Notes under the pieces: model-generated
Databases searched by the model: none
What the model saw: only the letters and a program-made list of their open reading frames with translations
What the model was told of the DNA's origin: nothing
Shown here: in pieces, positions 17,168 through 26,325 of the stretch
How the letters are laid out: each line of letters starts with the position of its first letter
Numbering within the stretch: position 1 is the stretch's first letter
Assembly: GCF_900106775.1 (NCBI RefSeq)
Contig: NZ_FNNQ01000008.1
Span: 62,001-126,000, forward strand
Length of the DNA stretch: 64,000 nt
Origin: Marininema mesophilum
GTDB taxonomy: Bacteria > Bacillota > Bacilli > Thermoactinomycetales > DSM-45169
Direction of reading: 5' to 3'
Made by a program: the position numbers and the translations under genes

Positions 17168-17468
17168 GGTAAATGAATCTCCCTTCAACGATACTTATTT
17201 AGCTAAGTTTATGTTCTATCTCAACGGTCTAGTCACTAAAACCATTCACTAATTGATTTCCAGCCACGGGATAAGTAGTACCTTAGCAGATCTTCAAGAG
17301 CTTCCAATTAATGTTTTTTCCTTGCTAAAAAGGCAAGCTCCATTCGCCCTTCACTTGTTTACAGAAAATCCGATGTATTATTCAGTATGTCCGTTGTCAG
17401 GAGGGTTGATTAACCAATAGTTGGTTGACCCCACAGCTAAAGCCCCCTTAGATCAACCTGTAAGATAC
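17168..17468. other. Intergenic region upstream of ku
   Basis: About 300 bp between the ku start and the terminator of the opuA unit. Apart from the ku ribosome binding site I see no convincing gene, promoter or structured RNA here. Confidence 0.5.
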
Positions 17469-17503
17469 AAAAAAACTCTCCACAGAATTTACTCTGTAGA
17501 GAG
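17469..17503 (-). terminator. Intrinsic terminator of the opuA operon
   Basis: On the minus strand CTCTCTACAGAGT-AAA-TTCTGTGGAGAG is followed by TTTTTTTG, 22 bp after the opuABC stop. Confidence 0.88.
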
Positions 17504-17525
17504 CCGATGTTACTTCAAATTTTCT

Positions 17526-19244
17526 TTACTTCGTCCATTGCTTCACTTTTTCTGGATTCTCTTTTACCCACTCGGCGGCTGCCTTTTCCGGTTTCTGACC
17601 TTTGTGGATCTTTAGCATCACTTGTTGCATATCTCCCACGGCCCAATGGAATTGGTCGAGGATTTTATGAGCCTTTGGATCCTTCCCTTTTAGGTCTTTA
17701 CTAGCCATGGTATTGATTTGTTCCGTTCCACCATATACCTTCTTCGGATCCTTAAGGAATTTCAGATCGTACTGCTTAAACATCCAATGAGGAACCCAAC
17801 CTGTCACAACGATGGGCTTTTTCGCGTTAATCGCTTTTTGTAGCGTTGCTGTCATCGCCGCATCGGAGCCTTCAACTAACTTCATACCTAAATCATAGCT
17901 TTTAAGCGCTTTTTCTGTGGCTTGCATTATCCCGGCACCAGAGTCGATCCCGATGATCTCATTATCAAACTGGCTTTTATCCTTCTTTAAATCATCGATA
18001 GTGTTTGCTTTTACATACTTAGGCACAGCCAACCCAATGCGAGTGCCTTTCAAATTAGGACCTAGATTATCAATTTGATCTTTGTATTGCTTGTAAAAAT
18101 CCTTGTGGGTAAGAGGAAGCCAAGCAGCAACCATCGCATCCGCATTTCCTGCAGCGACACCCGACCACATGGGCCCAGCCTCTACTAGTTTCAGTTCCAC
18201 TTTGTATCCTTCGTTTTCTAATACCTTTTTAATCACATTGGTACTAGCTACTTCCGATTCCCAGTTCACATAGGCAAGGGTGATTTTCTTACCACCACTC
18301 CCTGGTACAGCCTGCTTGTATAGGCCAAAGCTGACGAGAACCGCAACAGCTACCAGTGCAGTGATGGGTTTACCCCATCGACCAAGGAAGTTTTGGTTTT
18401 GACTAACACGAGTAGCTGATTTTTGCTTGCCCATATTTTGTGTTATACGGTCAAGGATGATGGCAATGATTACAATCGCCACTCCCCCTTCAAACCCTTT
18501 CCCTACTTCCAGACGACTGATCGATTGAAGAACAATCGCCCCAAGACCACCTGCTCCAATCATAGAAGAGATGACTACCATGGATAATGAGAGCATAATC
18601 GTCTGGTTAACCCCTGCAAGAATCGTCGGGCGAGCCAGAGGAAGCTGTACTTTGATCAGTTTTTGCCTTGGCGAAGAACCAAAAGCATCTGCCGCTTCAA
18701 TCAAATCCTCTGCTACCTGACGGATCCCAAGGTTAGTAAGCCGGATGGTTGGTGGCATCGAGAAAATGACGGATGCGATAACCCCTGGAACGGAACCCAG
18801 AGAGAAGAAGAAAACGGCGGGAATCAGATAGACAAAGGCTGGCATCGTCTGCATAAAGTCCAATATTGGATTTAAAACGTTCTGCACACGCTGACTGCGA
18901 GCAGACCAGATTCCCATCGGGATACCGATCACGATAGATATAATCGTGGCTGTCAAGACAAGGGCTATGGTCTCAGCGCTTTCGCTCCAATACCCAAGAT
19001 TATCAATCAATAACAACCCTAAAAAGGTAAAGAGTGCAATCGAGAGCCGACTGGCTAAAAAGGCCAGGAAGGCAATCACTAAGGCCACCACCAAAGGTGG
19101 AGCCGTATCAAATATAGTCTGGAAGAACTGAACCGTTGGTTCAATGATCGCTGTAATCAGTGCGAACAATGGCTTTAAGTTTGTTTGTAGCCATTCAACA
19201 GCCATATCGACCCAGTTATTTAAAGGTATCTTAGGAAGATGCAT
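17526..19244 (-). CDS. opuABC: Glycine betaine/proline ABC transporter, fused permease and binding protein
   Basis: A 572-aa fusion. Residues about 1-290 form the permease with several transmembrane helices and the EAA-type loop EAADAFGSSPRQKLIKVQLPLARPTILAG. After a further membrane segment near residue 310, a binding-protein domain begins at GGKKITLAYVNWESE. It contains the tryptophans MVAAWLPLTHKDFY and VTGWVPHWMFKQYDL that form the quaternary-amine aromatic cage in this family. Such fusion is known from Lactococcus OpuA. The ATG at 19244 overlaps the end of the ATPase gene by 14 bp, with GGGGTG 7 nt before it. Substrate is inferred to be an osmoprotectant. Confidence 0.92.
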   Translation of the reverse strand: MHLPKIPLNNWVDMAVEWLQTNLKPLFALITAIIEPTVQFFQTIFDTAPPLVVALVIAFLAFLASRLSIALFTFLGLLLIDNLGYWSESAETIALVLTATIISIVIGIPMGIWSARSQRVQNVLNPILDFMQTMPAFVYLIPAVFFFSLGSVPGVIASVIFSMPPTIRLTNLGIRQVAEDLIEAADAFGSSPRQKLIKVQLPLARPTILAGVNQTIMLSLSMVVISSMIGAGGLGAIVLQSISRLEVGKGFEGGVAIVIIAIILDRITQNMGKQKSATRVSQNQNFLGRWGKPITALVAVAVLVSFGLYKQAVPGSGGKKITLAYVNWESEVASTNVIKKVLENEGYKVELKLVEAGPMWSGVAAGNADAMVAAWLPLTHKDFYKQYKDQIDNLGPNLKGTRIGLAVPKYVKANTIDDLKKDKSQFDNEIIGIDSGAGIMQATEKALKSYDLGMKLVEGSDAAMTATLQKAINAKKPIVVTGWVPHWMFKQYDLKFLKDPKKVYGGTEQINTMASKDLKGKDPKAHKILDQFHWAVGDMQQVMLKIHKGQKPEKAAAEWVKENPEKVKQWTK

Positions 19245-20445
19245 GACCATTCACCCCATTTCCTGCGAGGGCTGCGAAGATAGCTCCTCGAACGACCACT
19301 CCACGCAATTTCCCTTGCTCATCTACAACAACAGCGGGTTGCTTAAACTGTTGCTCCGCCATCAGTTGTAATAATTCACTTACTGGCATCTCTTCTGTCG
19401 CAGTCACGACATCGGTGATGAGTGCCATCTCGAGTGCTTTGTTCTCTTCCTTAGCTTCTACTGCTTTTTTAGCCTCTTCTGCAGTAAGAATCCCCAGGAA
19501 TTTACGGTCCCTTCCCACTACCATCAAAGTAGAAGTTCCCTTTTCACGCATTCGCTTTAGAGCCACTCGAGGACCATCTTTACCAAGAACGAGTACTTCT
19601 GACCGTTTCATAATCGACCCAGCAGTCAGTACCTTGGTCAAATTAACGTCCTCGACGAATCGTTCCACATAGTCATTGGCAGGTTGGGTTAGTATTTCCT
19701 CGGGTGTACCCACTTGTACAATTGACCCATCCTTCATCAGAGCAATCCGATCACCAATGCGGAGCGCTTCGTCCAAGTCGTGGGTGATAAAAACGATGGT
19801 CTTATGCATACTCGCCTGCAAATCCAACAGCTCATCCTGCATGTCCTTGCGAATGAGCGGGTCAAGGGCACTAAAGGCTTCATCCATCAATAGAATATCA
19901 GGATTATTTGCCATCGCTCGTGCTAGACCGACCCGTTGTTGCATTCCACCAGAAAGTTGATCAGGAAAGCTGTTTGCATAATTCTTTAGACCCACCAACT
20001 CCAGAGCATCCAGTGCTTTACTTTCTCTTTCTTCTCGGCTCATACCCTGAACTTCTAAGCCGTATTCAACATTCGCCTGAACTGTTCGATGAGGAAACAA
20101 CGCAAACCGTTGGAATACCATCCCCATCTTCGTTCTACGTAAACGACGTAACTCCTCAGCATTCATTTTGGCTACGTCTTCGCCATCCACCAATATTGAG
20201 CCATCTGTAGGGTTGATCAATCGATTGAACAACCGAACTAACGTTGATTTCCCACTACCAGAAAGACCCATAATGACGAAAACTTCCCCTGACTCAACAT
20301 GGAAATTAGCAGCATTCACACCGACAGTCATCCCTGTACTCTTGAGAATCTCTTCTTTGCTTTTTCCTTGCCGAACCAATTCCACACCTTTTGTTGGGGT
20401 GCGTCCGAAAATTTTCGTGAGGCTTTTCACTTCGATTTTCTTCAT
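19231..20445 (-). CDS. opuAA: Glycine betaine/proline ABC transporter ATPase
   Basis: A 404-aa ATPase of the OpuAA/ProV family. Walker A is GLSGSGKST, the signature is LSGGMQQRV and Walker B is ILLMDEAFSALDP with the H-loop THDLDEA. Two C-terminal CBS domains (about residues 275-395) are present; in OpuA they sense ionic strength. The ATG at 20445 directly follows AGGGGGAGA, and the frame extends upstream to 20460. Its stop overlaps the start of the fused permease gene, so the two are coupled. A candidate promoter with an overlapping dyad lies at 20526-20587. Confidence 0.95.
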   Translation of the reverse strand: MKKIEVKSLTKIFGRTPTKGVELVRQGKSKEEILKSTGMTVGVNAANFHVESGEVFVIMGLSGSGKSTLVRLFNRLINPTDGSILVDGEDVAKMNAEELRRLRRTKMGMVFQRFALFPHRTVQANVEYGLEVQGMSREERESKALDALELVGLKNYANSFPDQLSGGMQQRVGLARAMANNPDILLMDEAFSALDPLIRKDMQDELLDLQASMHKTIVFITHDLDEALRIGDRIALMKDGSIVQVGTPEEILTQPANDYVERFVEDVNLTKVLTAGSIMKRSEVLVLGKDGPRVALKRMREKGTSTLMVVGRDRKFLGILTAEEAKKAVEAKEENKALEMALITDVVTATEEMPVSELLQLMAEQQFKQPAVVVDEQGKLRGVVVRGAIFAALAGNGVNGHASS

Positions 20446-20525
20446 TTTCTCCCCCTGCATTCTTTTGTTCTACGAATGAACACCAACATTTACTCTATAT
20501 TACCCACTTGAAGGAATAAAAAGAG

Positions 20526-20587
20526 CATGTGAGCTTAAAAATCCCACATGGTGCTTAATGATAGCACATTTACGGTAAAAAGACCAA
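20526..20587 (-). promoter_or_regulatory. Candidate opuA promoter with overlapping dyad
   Basis: On the minus strand TTGGTC (20587-20582) and TATCAT (20563-20558) are 18 bp apart. CATGTG at 20550-20545 and CACATG at 20531-20526 form an inverted repeat over the expected start of transcription. That position would suit a repressor, as known for GbsR-type control of osmoprotectant genes (inference). Confidence 0.4.
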
Positions 20588-20624
20588 GGAACAACCTTAT
20601 TTTCCTATTAGTATACTTTAACTG

Positions 20625-21938
20625 CTATCGCTCGATGAGCTGAGCAGTAACTAGTGCTTTTGCGACTACATGATCCCCATGAAATACTTCTACGTCCACT
20701 TTTCCGGTCTTTCGTCCAATGTCAATTAAATGAGGTACGATAATAACCTCCTGCTCTAGTTGCACAGGTTTCAAAAAGTAGAGCGTTAGATTATCGACTA
20801 CCATATCGCCGCGATGCTGTCTCCGCAAACGTCGATAACCCGCTTCCGTAAGGAGAGAGGTAAGGACTCCAATCGATAATGTACCTAAAGGATCAGTCAT
20901 CTGAGGTGTAATCATTCCTTTATAAACCATATCCCCATTACTTTCCCGAACCTCTTCAAATCCTCGGAAGATCAAATCATCAATTGTTTCACCCACCTGG
21001 GGTTGCTTTTGCATATATTGGAGGGACTTAATCACATCCTGACGGCTGATCACTCCCAATAGTTGGTGATGTGAACTGACAACTGGTAAGAGTTCAATCC
21101 CCTCCCACACCATCTCATGGGCAGCTGCCGCTAAGGAGGTCATCGGTGTAACCGTAATCGGATTTTTCGTCATTACCCCATCAACAGTTACTTCCGAAGA
21201 ATGACCTACCACATCTTTTGCTGTAATCATCCCGTACAATCTTCCTTCGTCATCCACTACTGGGTATCGACTATGACCTGTCTCTATCACCAATTGATGG
21301 AAATTATCGATTGTGTCATGTAAGCAGAGAACATCAGGCAAATGATCTGGTGTCAACACGTCCTCCACCAAGAGAATATCCTTTTTTATTAACCGATCAT
21401 ATATGGCACGGTTAATCATTGCCGCAACTGTAAACGTGTCATAGGTACATGAGATAACGGGAAGTTCCATCTGATCCGCCAGTTGCTTTACTTTATCGGT
21501 CGCATCAAATCCACCAGTAATCAACACAGCAGCCCCCCGTTCTAGGGAAATCTGATGTGCATTATCCCGATTACCGACGATGAGGAGATTCCCCGGTTCA
21601 ACGTAACGAATCATCGCCTCCAGCTTCATTGCACCAATTACAAAGCGGTTGAGGGTTTTATATAACCCTTCTTTTCCACCGAGCACCTGTCCGTCTACAA
21701 TATTGACGACCTCAGCAAAGGTAAGGCGTTCAATCTCCGAGCGGGTTTTCTTCTCGATCCGTACTGTTCCCACACGTTCGACAGTAGTGACCAGTCCCTG
21801 TACCTCTGCATCTTTAATCGCCCGGTAAGCGGTTCCTTCAGAAAAACCGAGCTCCCGGGCAATCTGTCGTACCGAAATTTTGTGGCCGATATCAAGATTC
21901 TCTATGTATTCTAAAATCCGTTCATGTTTGGTGGCCAC
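20625..21938 (-). CDS. ytoI: YtoI-like DRTGG/CBS/hotdog regulatory protein
   Basis: A 437-aa multidomain protein. Residues 1-60 form a winged-helix (ISVRQIARELGFSEGTAYRAIKDAEVQGLV). Residues about 70-180 are a DRTGG domain, about 195-310 two CBS domains (RYPVVDDEGRLYGMITAKDVVG and LPVVSSHHQLLGVISRQDVI), and about 320-437 a hotdog thioesterase-like fold. This order is that of Bacillus YtoI. CBS and DRTGG domains suggest nucleotide sensing with DNA binding, but the regulated genes are not known. The GTG start at 21938 follows AGGGGGT. Confidence 0.9.
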   Translation of the reverse strand: MATKHERILEYIENLDIGHKISVRQIARELGFSEGTAYRAIKDAEVQGLVTTVERVGTVRIEKKTRSEIERLTFAEVVNIVDGQVLGGKEGLYKTLNRFVIGAMKLEAMIRYVEPGNLLIVGNRDNAHQISLERGAAVLITGGFDATDKVKQLADQMELPVISCTYDTFTVAAMINRAIYDRLIKKDILLVEDVLTPDHLPDVLCLHDTIDNFHQLVIETGHSRYPVVDDEGRLYGMITAKDVVGHSSEVTVDGVMTKNPITVTPMTSLAAAAHEMVWEGIELLPVVSSHHQLLGVISRQDVIKSLQYMQKQPQVGETIDDLIFRGFEEVRESNGDMVYKGMITPQMTDPLGTLSIGVLTSLLTEAGYRRLRRQHRGDMVVDNLTLYFLKPVQLEQEVIIVPHLIDIGRKTGKVDVEVFHGDHVVAKALVTAQLIER

Positions 21939-22013
21939 CTAACGTACCCCCTTCTTCCCTTAAGATATCTCTTTTCCGTAATTATACACGAGTATGTGAA
22001 CGATACCAAAAGA

Positions 22014-22046
22014 AATAGGAGACAGTAGTTACACTATCTCCTATTC
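22014..22046 (-). terminator. Intrinsic terminator
   Basis: AATAGGAGA (22014-22022) and TCTCCTATT (22037-22045) form a stem. On the minus strand TCTTTT follows. It lies between the 92-aa membrane protein gene and ytoI. Confidence 0.7.
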
Positions 22047-22063
22047 TTTCATTAGTTATCAAG

Positions 22064-22342
22064 CTAATAGAGCCTATTCATCTGACGTTGTGCAGGTTTG
22101 CTAGCCCGCTGTGTATCAAGCCATCGTTTACGACGGGCTTGTTCTGCTTGACGACGCCTTTCACGATCCAATTGTAAAACAGCTCGCCAATTGGCTGCGA
22201 TGACGATCAAGGCGAAGGCAAGCCATATCATCGTAAATAGAGCATCTGGTTGATCAATGCCTGGTTCTGATAGACGTGGTATGGCGACAACGGTTAATAA
22301 GAGAGATGCGATCAATGCGATCCCATGTTTGCTTTTTAACAC
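22064..22342 (-). CDS. Small membrane protein, 92 aa
   Basis: GTG start at 22342 after GGGAGGG. Two hydrophobic segments (about 8-22 and 36-50) are followed by a strongly basic tail rich in R and Q (LDRERRRQAEQARRKRWL). It sits between ytkL and ytoI, where Bacillus encodes the small membrane protein YtpI/YtkK-type genes, but I cannot assign a family with confidence. A terminator follows at 22014. Confidence 0.7.
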   Translation of the reverse strand: MLKSKHGIALIASLLLTVVAIPRLSEPGIDQPDALFTMIWLAFALIVIAANWRAVLQLDRERRRQAEQARRKRWLDTQRASKPAQRQMNRLY

Positions 22343-22398
22343 ACAATCCCTCCCCCTTTTCCTTGCTACAGTCTACGGGCCAAGCCGTGTCAACATGC

Positions 22399-22428
22399 AA
22401 AAAAAAGAAGCGGTTCCTTCTCCGCCTC
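22399..22428 (-). terminator. Intrinsic terminator of ytkL
   Basis: On the minus strand GAGGCGG-AGAAGGAA-CCGCTTC is followed by eight T. Confidence 0.8.
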
Positions 22429-22523
22429 TCATTGGGGGTTTTCATCCTGCTACCATGGTAGTCCTTTGATATTACAGAACCATTACACAATAATTACAAG
22501 TTGATTGTCTCTCTCAATTTCTC

Positions 22524-23213
22524 TCATAACTGGATCGATTCACCGGGCTTCACTACCATCCCGTTTATTTTCTTTCCTTTTAATTGTTGGACAAAATCCT
22601 CCGCATTTTGCTCAATCAATGGAAAGGTATTATAATGCATCGGGATCACCCGTTTTGCACCAACCCATTCAGCCGCTAACAATGCATCCTCAGGTCCCAT
22701 CGTAAAATTATCACCGATTGGTAGTAAAGCTAACTCGATATCATTTTGCAATCCAATCAATTTCATATCTGAAAACAATCCGGTATCCCCTGCATGGTAG
22801 ATTGTTTTTTCACCCAGGGTGAGAAGTATCCCCGCAGGCATTCCTGTATATACGATCTCTTTTTTCTCCTCATCGATATGAGCAGACCCATGGAATGCTT
22901 GGGTTAATTTCACCCGACCAAAATCAAAGGAACAAGCTCCGCCAATATGTAGCGGATGTACATCGACCCCTTGCCAGCTAATCCAGGTGGCCAATTCAAA
23001 GGGAGCAATCACCGTTGCCTTATTTCTTTTAGCGATCTCTATAGTATCTCCTAAATGATCCCCATGACCATGGGTAAGAAGAATCCACTTTGCTTCAATC
23101 TCTTCTGGCTTTGCCTTCGCCAAGGAATTACCTCTGAGGAAGGGGTCGATAATCAGTTGATGTCCTTCATTATGGAATTCAAAACAGCTTTGACCATGAA
23201 AAATGATCTGCAT
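22524..23213 (-). CDS. ytkL: YtkL-type metal-dependent hydrolase (UPF0173)
   Basis: A 229-aa metallo-beta-lactamase fold protein. The metal motif LTHGHGDHLGD and further ligands in AFHGSAH, YHAGDTG and PMHYNTFP are all present, typical of the UPF0173 family. The ATG at 23213 follows GGAGGG by 5 nt; the frame is open to 23231 but that start lacks a good site. Enzymatic substrate is unknown. It belongs to the same conserved ytkL-ytoI neighbourhood as in Bacillus. Confidence 0.9.
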   Translation of the reverse strand: MQIIFHGQSCFEFHNEGHQLIIDPFLRGNSLAKAKPEEIEAKWILLTHGHGDHLGDTIEIAKRNKATVIAPFELATWISWQGVDVHPLHIGGACSFDFGRVKLTQAFHGSAHIDEEKKEIVYTGMPAGILLTLGEKTIYHAGDTGLFSDMKLIGLQNDIELALLPIGDNFTMGPEDALLAAEWVGAKRVIPMHYNTFPLIEQNAEDFVQQLKGKKINGMVVKPGESIQL

Positions 23214-23254
23214 CCTATCCCTCCCATTCATTTTTTCACCTAACCTTATCCTTT

Positions 23255-23602
23255 TTATCCTTGATCCGAATCATTTAATTCCTCAAAGGGGGCAGCGAGG
23301 ATACGATTGATATCCTGCATTAGCTGACCCACTCGACCTTCAGCCTCCAGATACTGAGCAAGGTTGGGCTTACCACTTACCTCTGTCACCAGTTTAGTCC
23401 ACTCTTCTGTCAGCTCTTTACTTGGTTCTGTGCCTTGCATTTGATAGGTAGACATTTCCATTTGCTTTTGACGAAAGCTTTCCATCAGAAGCTTGTCATT
23501 AGGATCTTGCTCCACAAGGCGTTTTGCCTCAAGTAAAGCAGTCAATTCCTCTGAATCGGTTAATGCTCGTGCAAGCTCATGCGCTTTATCATATGGATTC
23601 AT
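23255..23602 (-). CDS. yheA: YlbF/YheA family protein (UPF0342-like)
   Basis: A 115-aa all-helical protein (MNPYDKAHELARALTDSEEL..., then FRQKQMEMSTYQMQG and AEGRVGQLMQDINRIL). It has the length and pattern of the YheA/YlbF family. In Bacillus subtilis yheA lies beside yheC and yheD. Here it is divergent from the yheC/yheD-type cluster, which supports the YheA name. Other family members (YlbF, YmcA) form a complex controlling RNA processing; whether this one does is unknown. Confidence 0.82.
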   Translation of the reverse strand: MNPYDKAHELARALTDSEELTALLEAKRLVEQDPNDKLLMESFRQKQMEMSTYQMQGTEPSKELTEEWTKLVTEVSGKPNLAQYLEAEGRVGQLMQDINRILAAPFEELNDSDQG

Positions 23603-23710
23603 ACTAATCCCTCCTATACGTTACCTTTTAACAATATACACCCCATCATAAAAAAAAACCTCCTCAATTTCAATATAGGGACTAGATTCCCTACCCAAGC
23701 CCCTTTTATT

Positions 23711-23739
23711 CACCTGAAAAAACATGCCCACATACCTTA
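23711..23739 (+). promoter_or_regulatory. Candidate sigma-K promoter of the YheCD-type operon
   Basis: CACC at 23711-23714 and CATACCTTA at 23731-23739, 16 bp apart, match the late mother-cell sigma-K consensus (mACm, then CATAnnnTA). Transcription would begin about 25 nt before the first gene. This fits coat-associated genes made in the mother cell. Confidence 0.5.
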
Positions 23740-23770
23740 TATCAGTCACTTCATGCGAAAGGGGATCGGC

Positions 23771-25207
23771 ATGGGTCATGTACGATTATTTATCCAAATT
23801 GTATCTGAGAGAACCTTCCCCCAACGAGCAAACATAATAATGAGCCATTCCCTTGCCAATCGATTAAATCTCCCTAGCCATCCCATCTGGGTCACCTTCG
23901 GCTCCTCCTCTGATACCGCATTGATCCACTTTTCGGAGACGAATTCTCCACTCATTCGCATTAGTTCACGATTAGCTTCCCAGCTAAAACTCCATGGCGA
24001 TATCAAAACATTAAATGCACACTATGACCCTCCCTCACGACGCCTCCAACTTGGCCCTTTCTTCGGTGTCCTGTTAAATCGAGACGTCCAGGGAAGTGAA
24101 GACCAACTCTTTGGGGATTTAAGTGGCTTTCTCGAAGAATGTGCTCGGGTTGCTACTAATCGAGGAATTTTCCTCTGCATCTTTCCTCCAGAGGGCATTC
24201 GACCTGACCAAGGTTTGACGCAAGGATGGCTTTGGGATAACAAGCGATGGCAGACCTGTGAAGGCCCTCTCCCGGACATCATCTACAATCGAATCACCTC
24301 TCGTCGTGTTGAAAAGGAGCCATCGGTTCAACAGAAATTGGAGAAGTTACGAAAGGAACACCAGATTAAGATCTTCAATGAAAGCTTTCTGGATAAACGG
24401 CAGGTGCATGAGATTTTATCGAAGGATGAATCCATGAAACGATTTCTCCCTGACACAATCCCCTGGAACACTTCTCATCTACGAGCCATGGTACAACGAT
24501 ATCGCACCGTGTTTCTTAAGCCGATACACGGTAGCCTTGGCCAGGGAATTATTCGAGTCAGTCTCGAAAATAACAAATGGGTCTGTCAATACGCTAAAAA
24601 AACTGGCACGGTAACACACATTTTCCCTCGATTTTATGAAGCTATTCAGAAGCTACGACAAAAAACCTCTCGCTCTCGCTATATCATCCAGAAAGGGCTC
24701 GATCTGATTACCATCGATGGTCGATCAGTTGACTTTCGTATACTGGCGCAACGAAACTCGTTTGGAAACTGGGCGATCACCTCTTCGGTAGCCAGGCTCG
24801 CCAATGATTCTCACATCGTCTCTAATTTAGCTAAAGGAGGTACATTACGCAAAACAGCGGAGGTTCTCAGCGAAGCCAAAGTTATTGGCGTTAAACCTAC
24901 TATTTTCGAATTACGAGATACAGCCCTGGCCATCGCAAATTCCTTTGAAAAATTGGCCCAGGGTCATTATGCGGAGTTGGGGATCGATCTTGTGCTCGAT
25001 CAGAGGGGACAGTTATGGTTGATTGAACTTAATTCCAAACCATCAAAAACAATTGACACCCTCCCTAATACAAAGCTTACAGTACGACCCTCCGTCGTAC
25101 GTTTGATCGACTATGTAACATACTGCACGGGCTGGACTCCCTATATGTCAGCGAGAAAATCCCCTCGTGCTCGTTCCAAGCAAAAGCCCTCTGGGAGGAA
25201 AAAATGA
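23771..25207 (+). CDS. YheC/YheD-family ATP-grasp spore-coat protein 1
   Basis: A 478-aa protein of the YheC/YheD ATP-grasp family, associated with the endospore coat in Bacillus. An N-terminal beta-rich domain (about 1-125) precedes the marker LGPFFGVLLNRD. The ATP-grasp core then has VFLKPIHGSLGQGIIRV (nucleotide lysine and glycine loop), VDFRILAQRN and the metal-binding end ELGIDLVLDQRGQLWLIELNSKPSK. ATG 23771 follows AAAGGGGAT; the frame is open far upstream but without start signals. A basic tail (ARKSPRARSKQKPSGRKK) ends the protein. It is the first of four paralogues. The chemical reaction is not known; ATP-grasp enzymes usually join a carboxylate to an amine. Confidence 0.9.
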   Translation: MGHVRLFIQIVSERTFPQRANIIMSHSLANRLNLPSHPIWVTFGSSSDTALIHFSETNSPLIRISSRLASQLKLHGDIKTLNAHYDPPSRRLQLGPFFGVLLNRDVQGSEDQLFGDLSGFLEECARVATNRGIFLCIFPPEGIRPDQGLTQGWLWDNKRWQTCEGPLPDIIYNRITSRRVEKEPSVQQKLEKLRKEHQIKIFNESFLDKRQVHEILSKDESMKRFLPDTIPWNTSHLRAMVQRYRTVFLKPIHGSLGQGIIRVSLENNKWVCQYAKKTGTVTHIFPRFYEAIQKLRQKTSRSRYIIQKGLDLITIDGRSVDFRILAQRNSFGNWAITSSVARLANDSHIVSNLAKGGTLRKTAEVLSEAKVIGVKPTIFELRDTALAIANSFEKLAQGHYAELGIDLVLDQRGQLWLIELNSKPSKTIDTLPNTKLTVRPSVVRLIDYVTYCTGWTPYMSARKSPRARSKQKPSGRKK

Positions 25208-26325
25208 TGAATGGCACCAACCAATACGGGATGGGCGTCATCGTCTGCCGATTGAATGATCAGACGCCTCCATTTCAAGAAAAAAGCTATTACCGTCAGC
25301 TCACCCAGGAGGGAGCTCCCCTCGGCATCCAAGTCATTGTTTTTTGCCCATTGGACGTCGATTGGCAAACACGTAGCGTAAATGGGTGGCGTTACAACCC
25401 GGATACTGGGCGATGGAGAACAGACCGATATCCTCTGCCTCCCCTTATATATGATCGATGTTATTACTCTGATAGCCGGCAATATCAGAAGTATAAACCC
25501 CAGGTGGTCCGCCTAGCTAATGACCCTACTATCCAATTTCTTGGCCGACCATTAGGTGGAAAACTACCTAATCATGAGATGCTCGTAAAAAACTCTAATT
25601 TACTCCCCTACCTACCACAAACACTACGATATACCTCCTTTAATGATATACGCACTTTTCTTCAAGATTATAATTCTGTGCTCATAAAACCAAATGGAGG
25701 TAGTCATGGACGTGGTGTTGCCGCCATCTTCCCAAATGGCAGTGAGTATGTAATACGCGGGCGATCACCAAGGAATCAACCCTTTCAGATCCGTCTCCAT
25801 AAAGAACCTTCTCTCCAAGATTGGGTCAATCGCTTTACCAATGGCGTCCGTTACGTGATCCAGCCTTTCTTGCAACTGGATACGAGAGATAAACGTCCAT
25901 TTGACCTACGTATTCTCGTTCAAAAGGATGAACATGGGAAATGGGCCACTACAGGTATGGCCGTACGTACAGGGACGGTCGGTAGTCTTACATCCAATTT
26001 ACATGGAGGAGGAAAAGCAGAACGAGCGATTCCTTTCGTTCAGGAACATTTCCCACACCAAGCAAATCAGATTCTTGCCACCGTGCATTTCTTATCTAAA
26101 GAGGTCCCATTGCAAATCGAACGCGAACACGGCCGCCTACTTGAACTCGGGCTGGATGCTGGGATCGATCGAGAAGGTCAGGTTTGGTTACTAGAGACTA
26201 ATTCAAAACCAGGCCGATCCGTTTTCCTCCTTACTGGTGAAAAAAATGTCCGCATTCAATCCGTACGCCGCCCCATCCTTTATGCTCGCAGTTTAGCCAA
26301 AGGTCTGATAGGAGGTTCTATATGA
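25204..26325 (+). CDS. YheC-like ATP-grasp protein 2
   Basis: A 373-aa member lacking the long N-terminal domain, like Bacillus YheC (about 363 aa). It has the ATP-grasp lysine loop VLIKPNGGSHGRGVAAI, PFDLRILVQKDEHGKW and ELGLDAGIDREGQVWLLETNSKPGR. Its ATG overlaps the TGA of the previous gene by 4 bp (25204-25207), with GGGAGG upstream, so translation is coupled. The YDRCYY segment (about residue 83) corresponds to the YNR motif of its neighbours, part of substrate recognition in the family (inference). Confidence 0.9.
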   Translation: MMNGTNQYGMGVIVCRLNDQTPPFQEKSYYRQLTQEGAPLGIQVIVFCPLDVDWQTRSVNGWRYNPDTGRWRTDRYPLPPLIYDRCYYSDSRQYQKYKPQVVRLANDPTIQFLGRPLGGKLPNHEMLVKNSNLLPYLPQTLRYTSFNDIRTFLQDYNSVLIKPNGGSHGRGVAAIFPNGSEYVIRGRSPRNQPFQIRLHKEPSLQDWVNRFTNGVRYVIQPFLQLDTRDKRPFDLRILVQKDEHGKWATTGMAVRTGTVGSLTSNLHGGGKAERAIPFVQEHFPHQANQILATVHFLSKEVPLQIEREHGRLLELGLDAGIDREGQVWLLETNSKPGRSVFLLTGEKNVRIQSVRRPILYARSLAKGLIGGSI

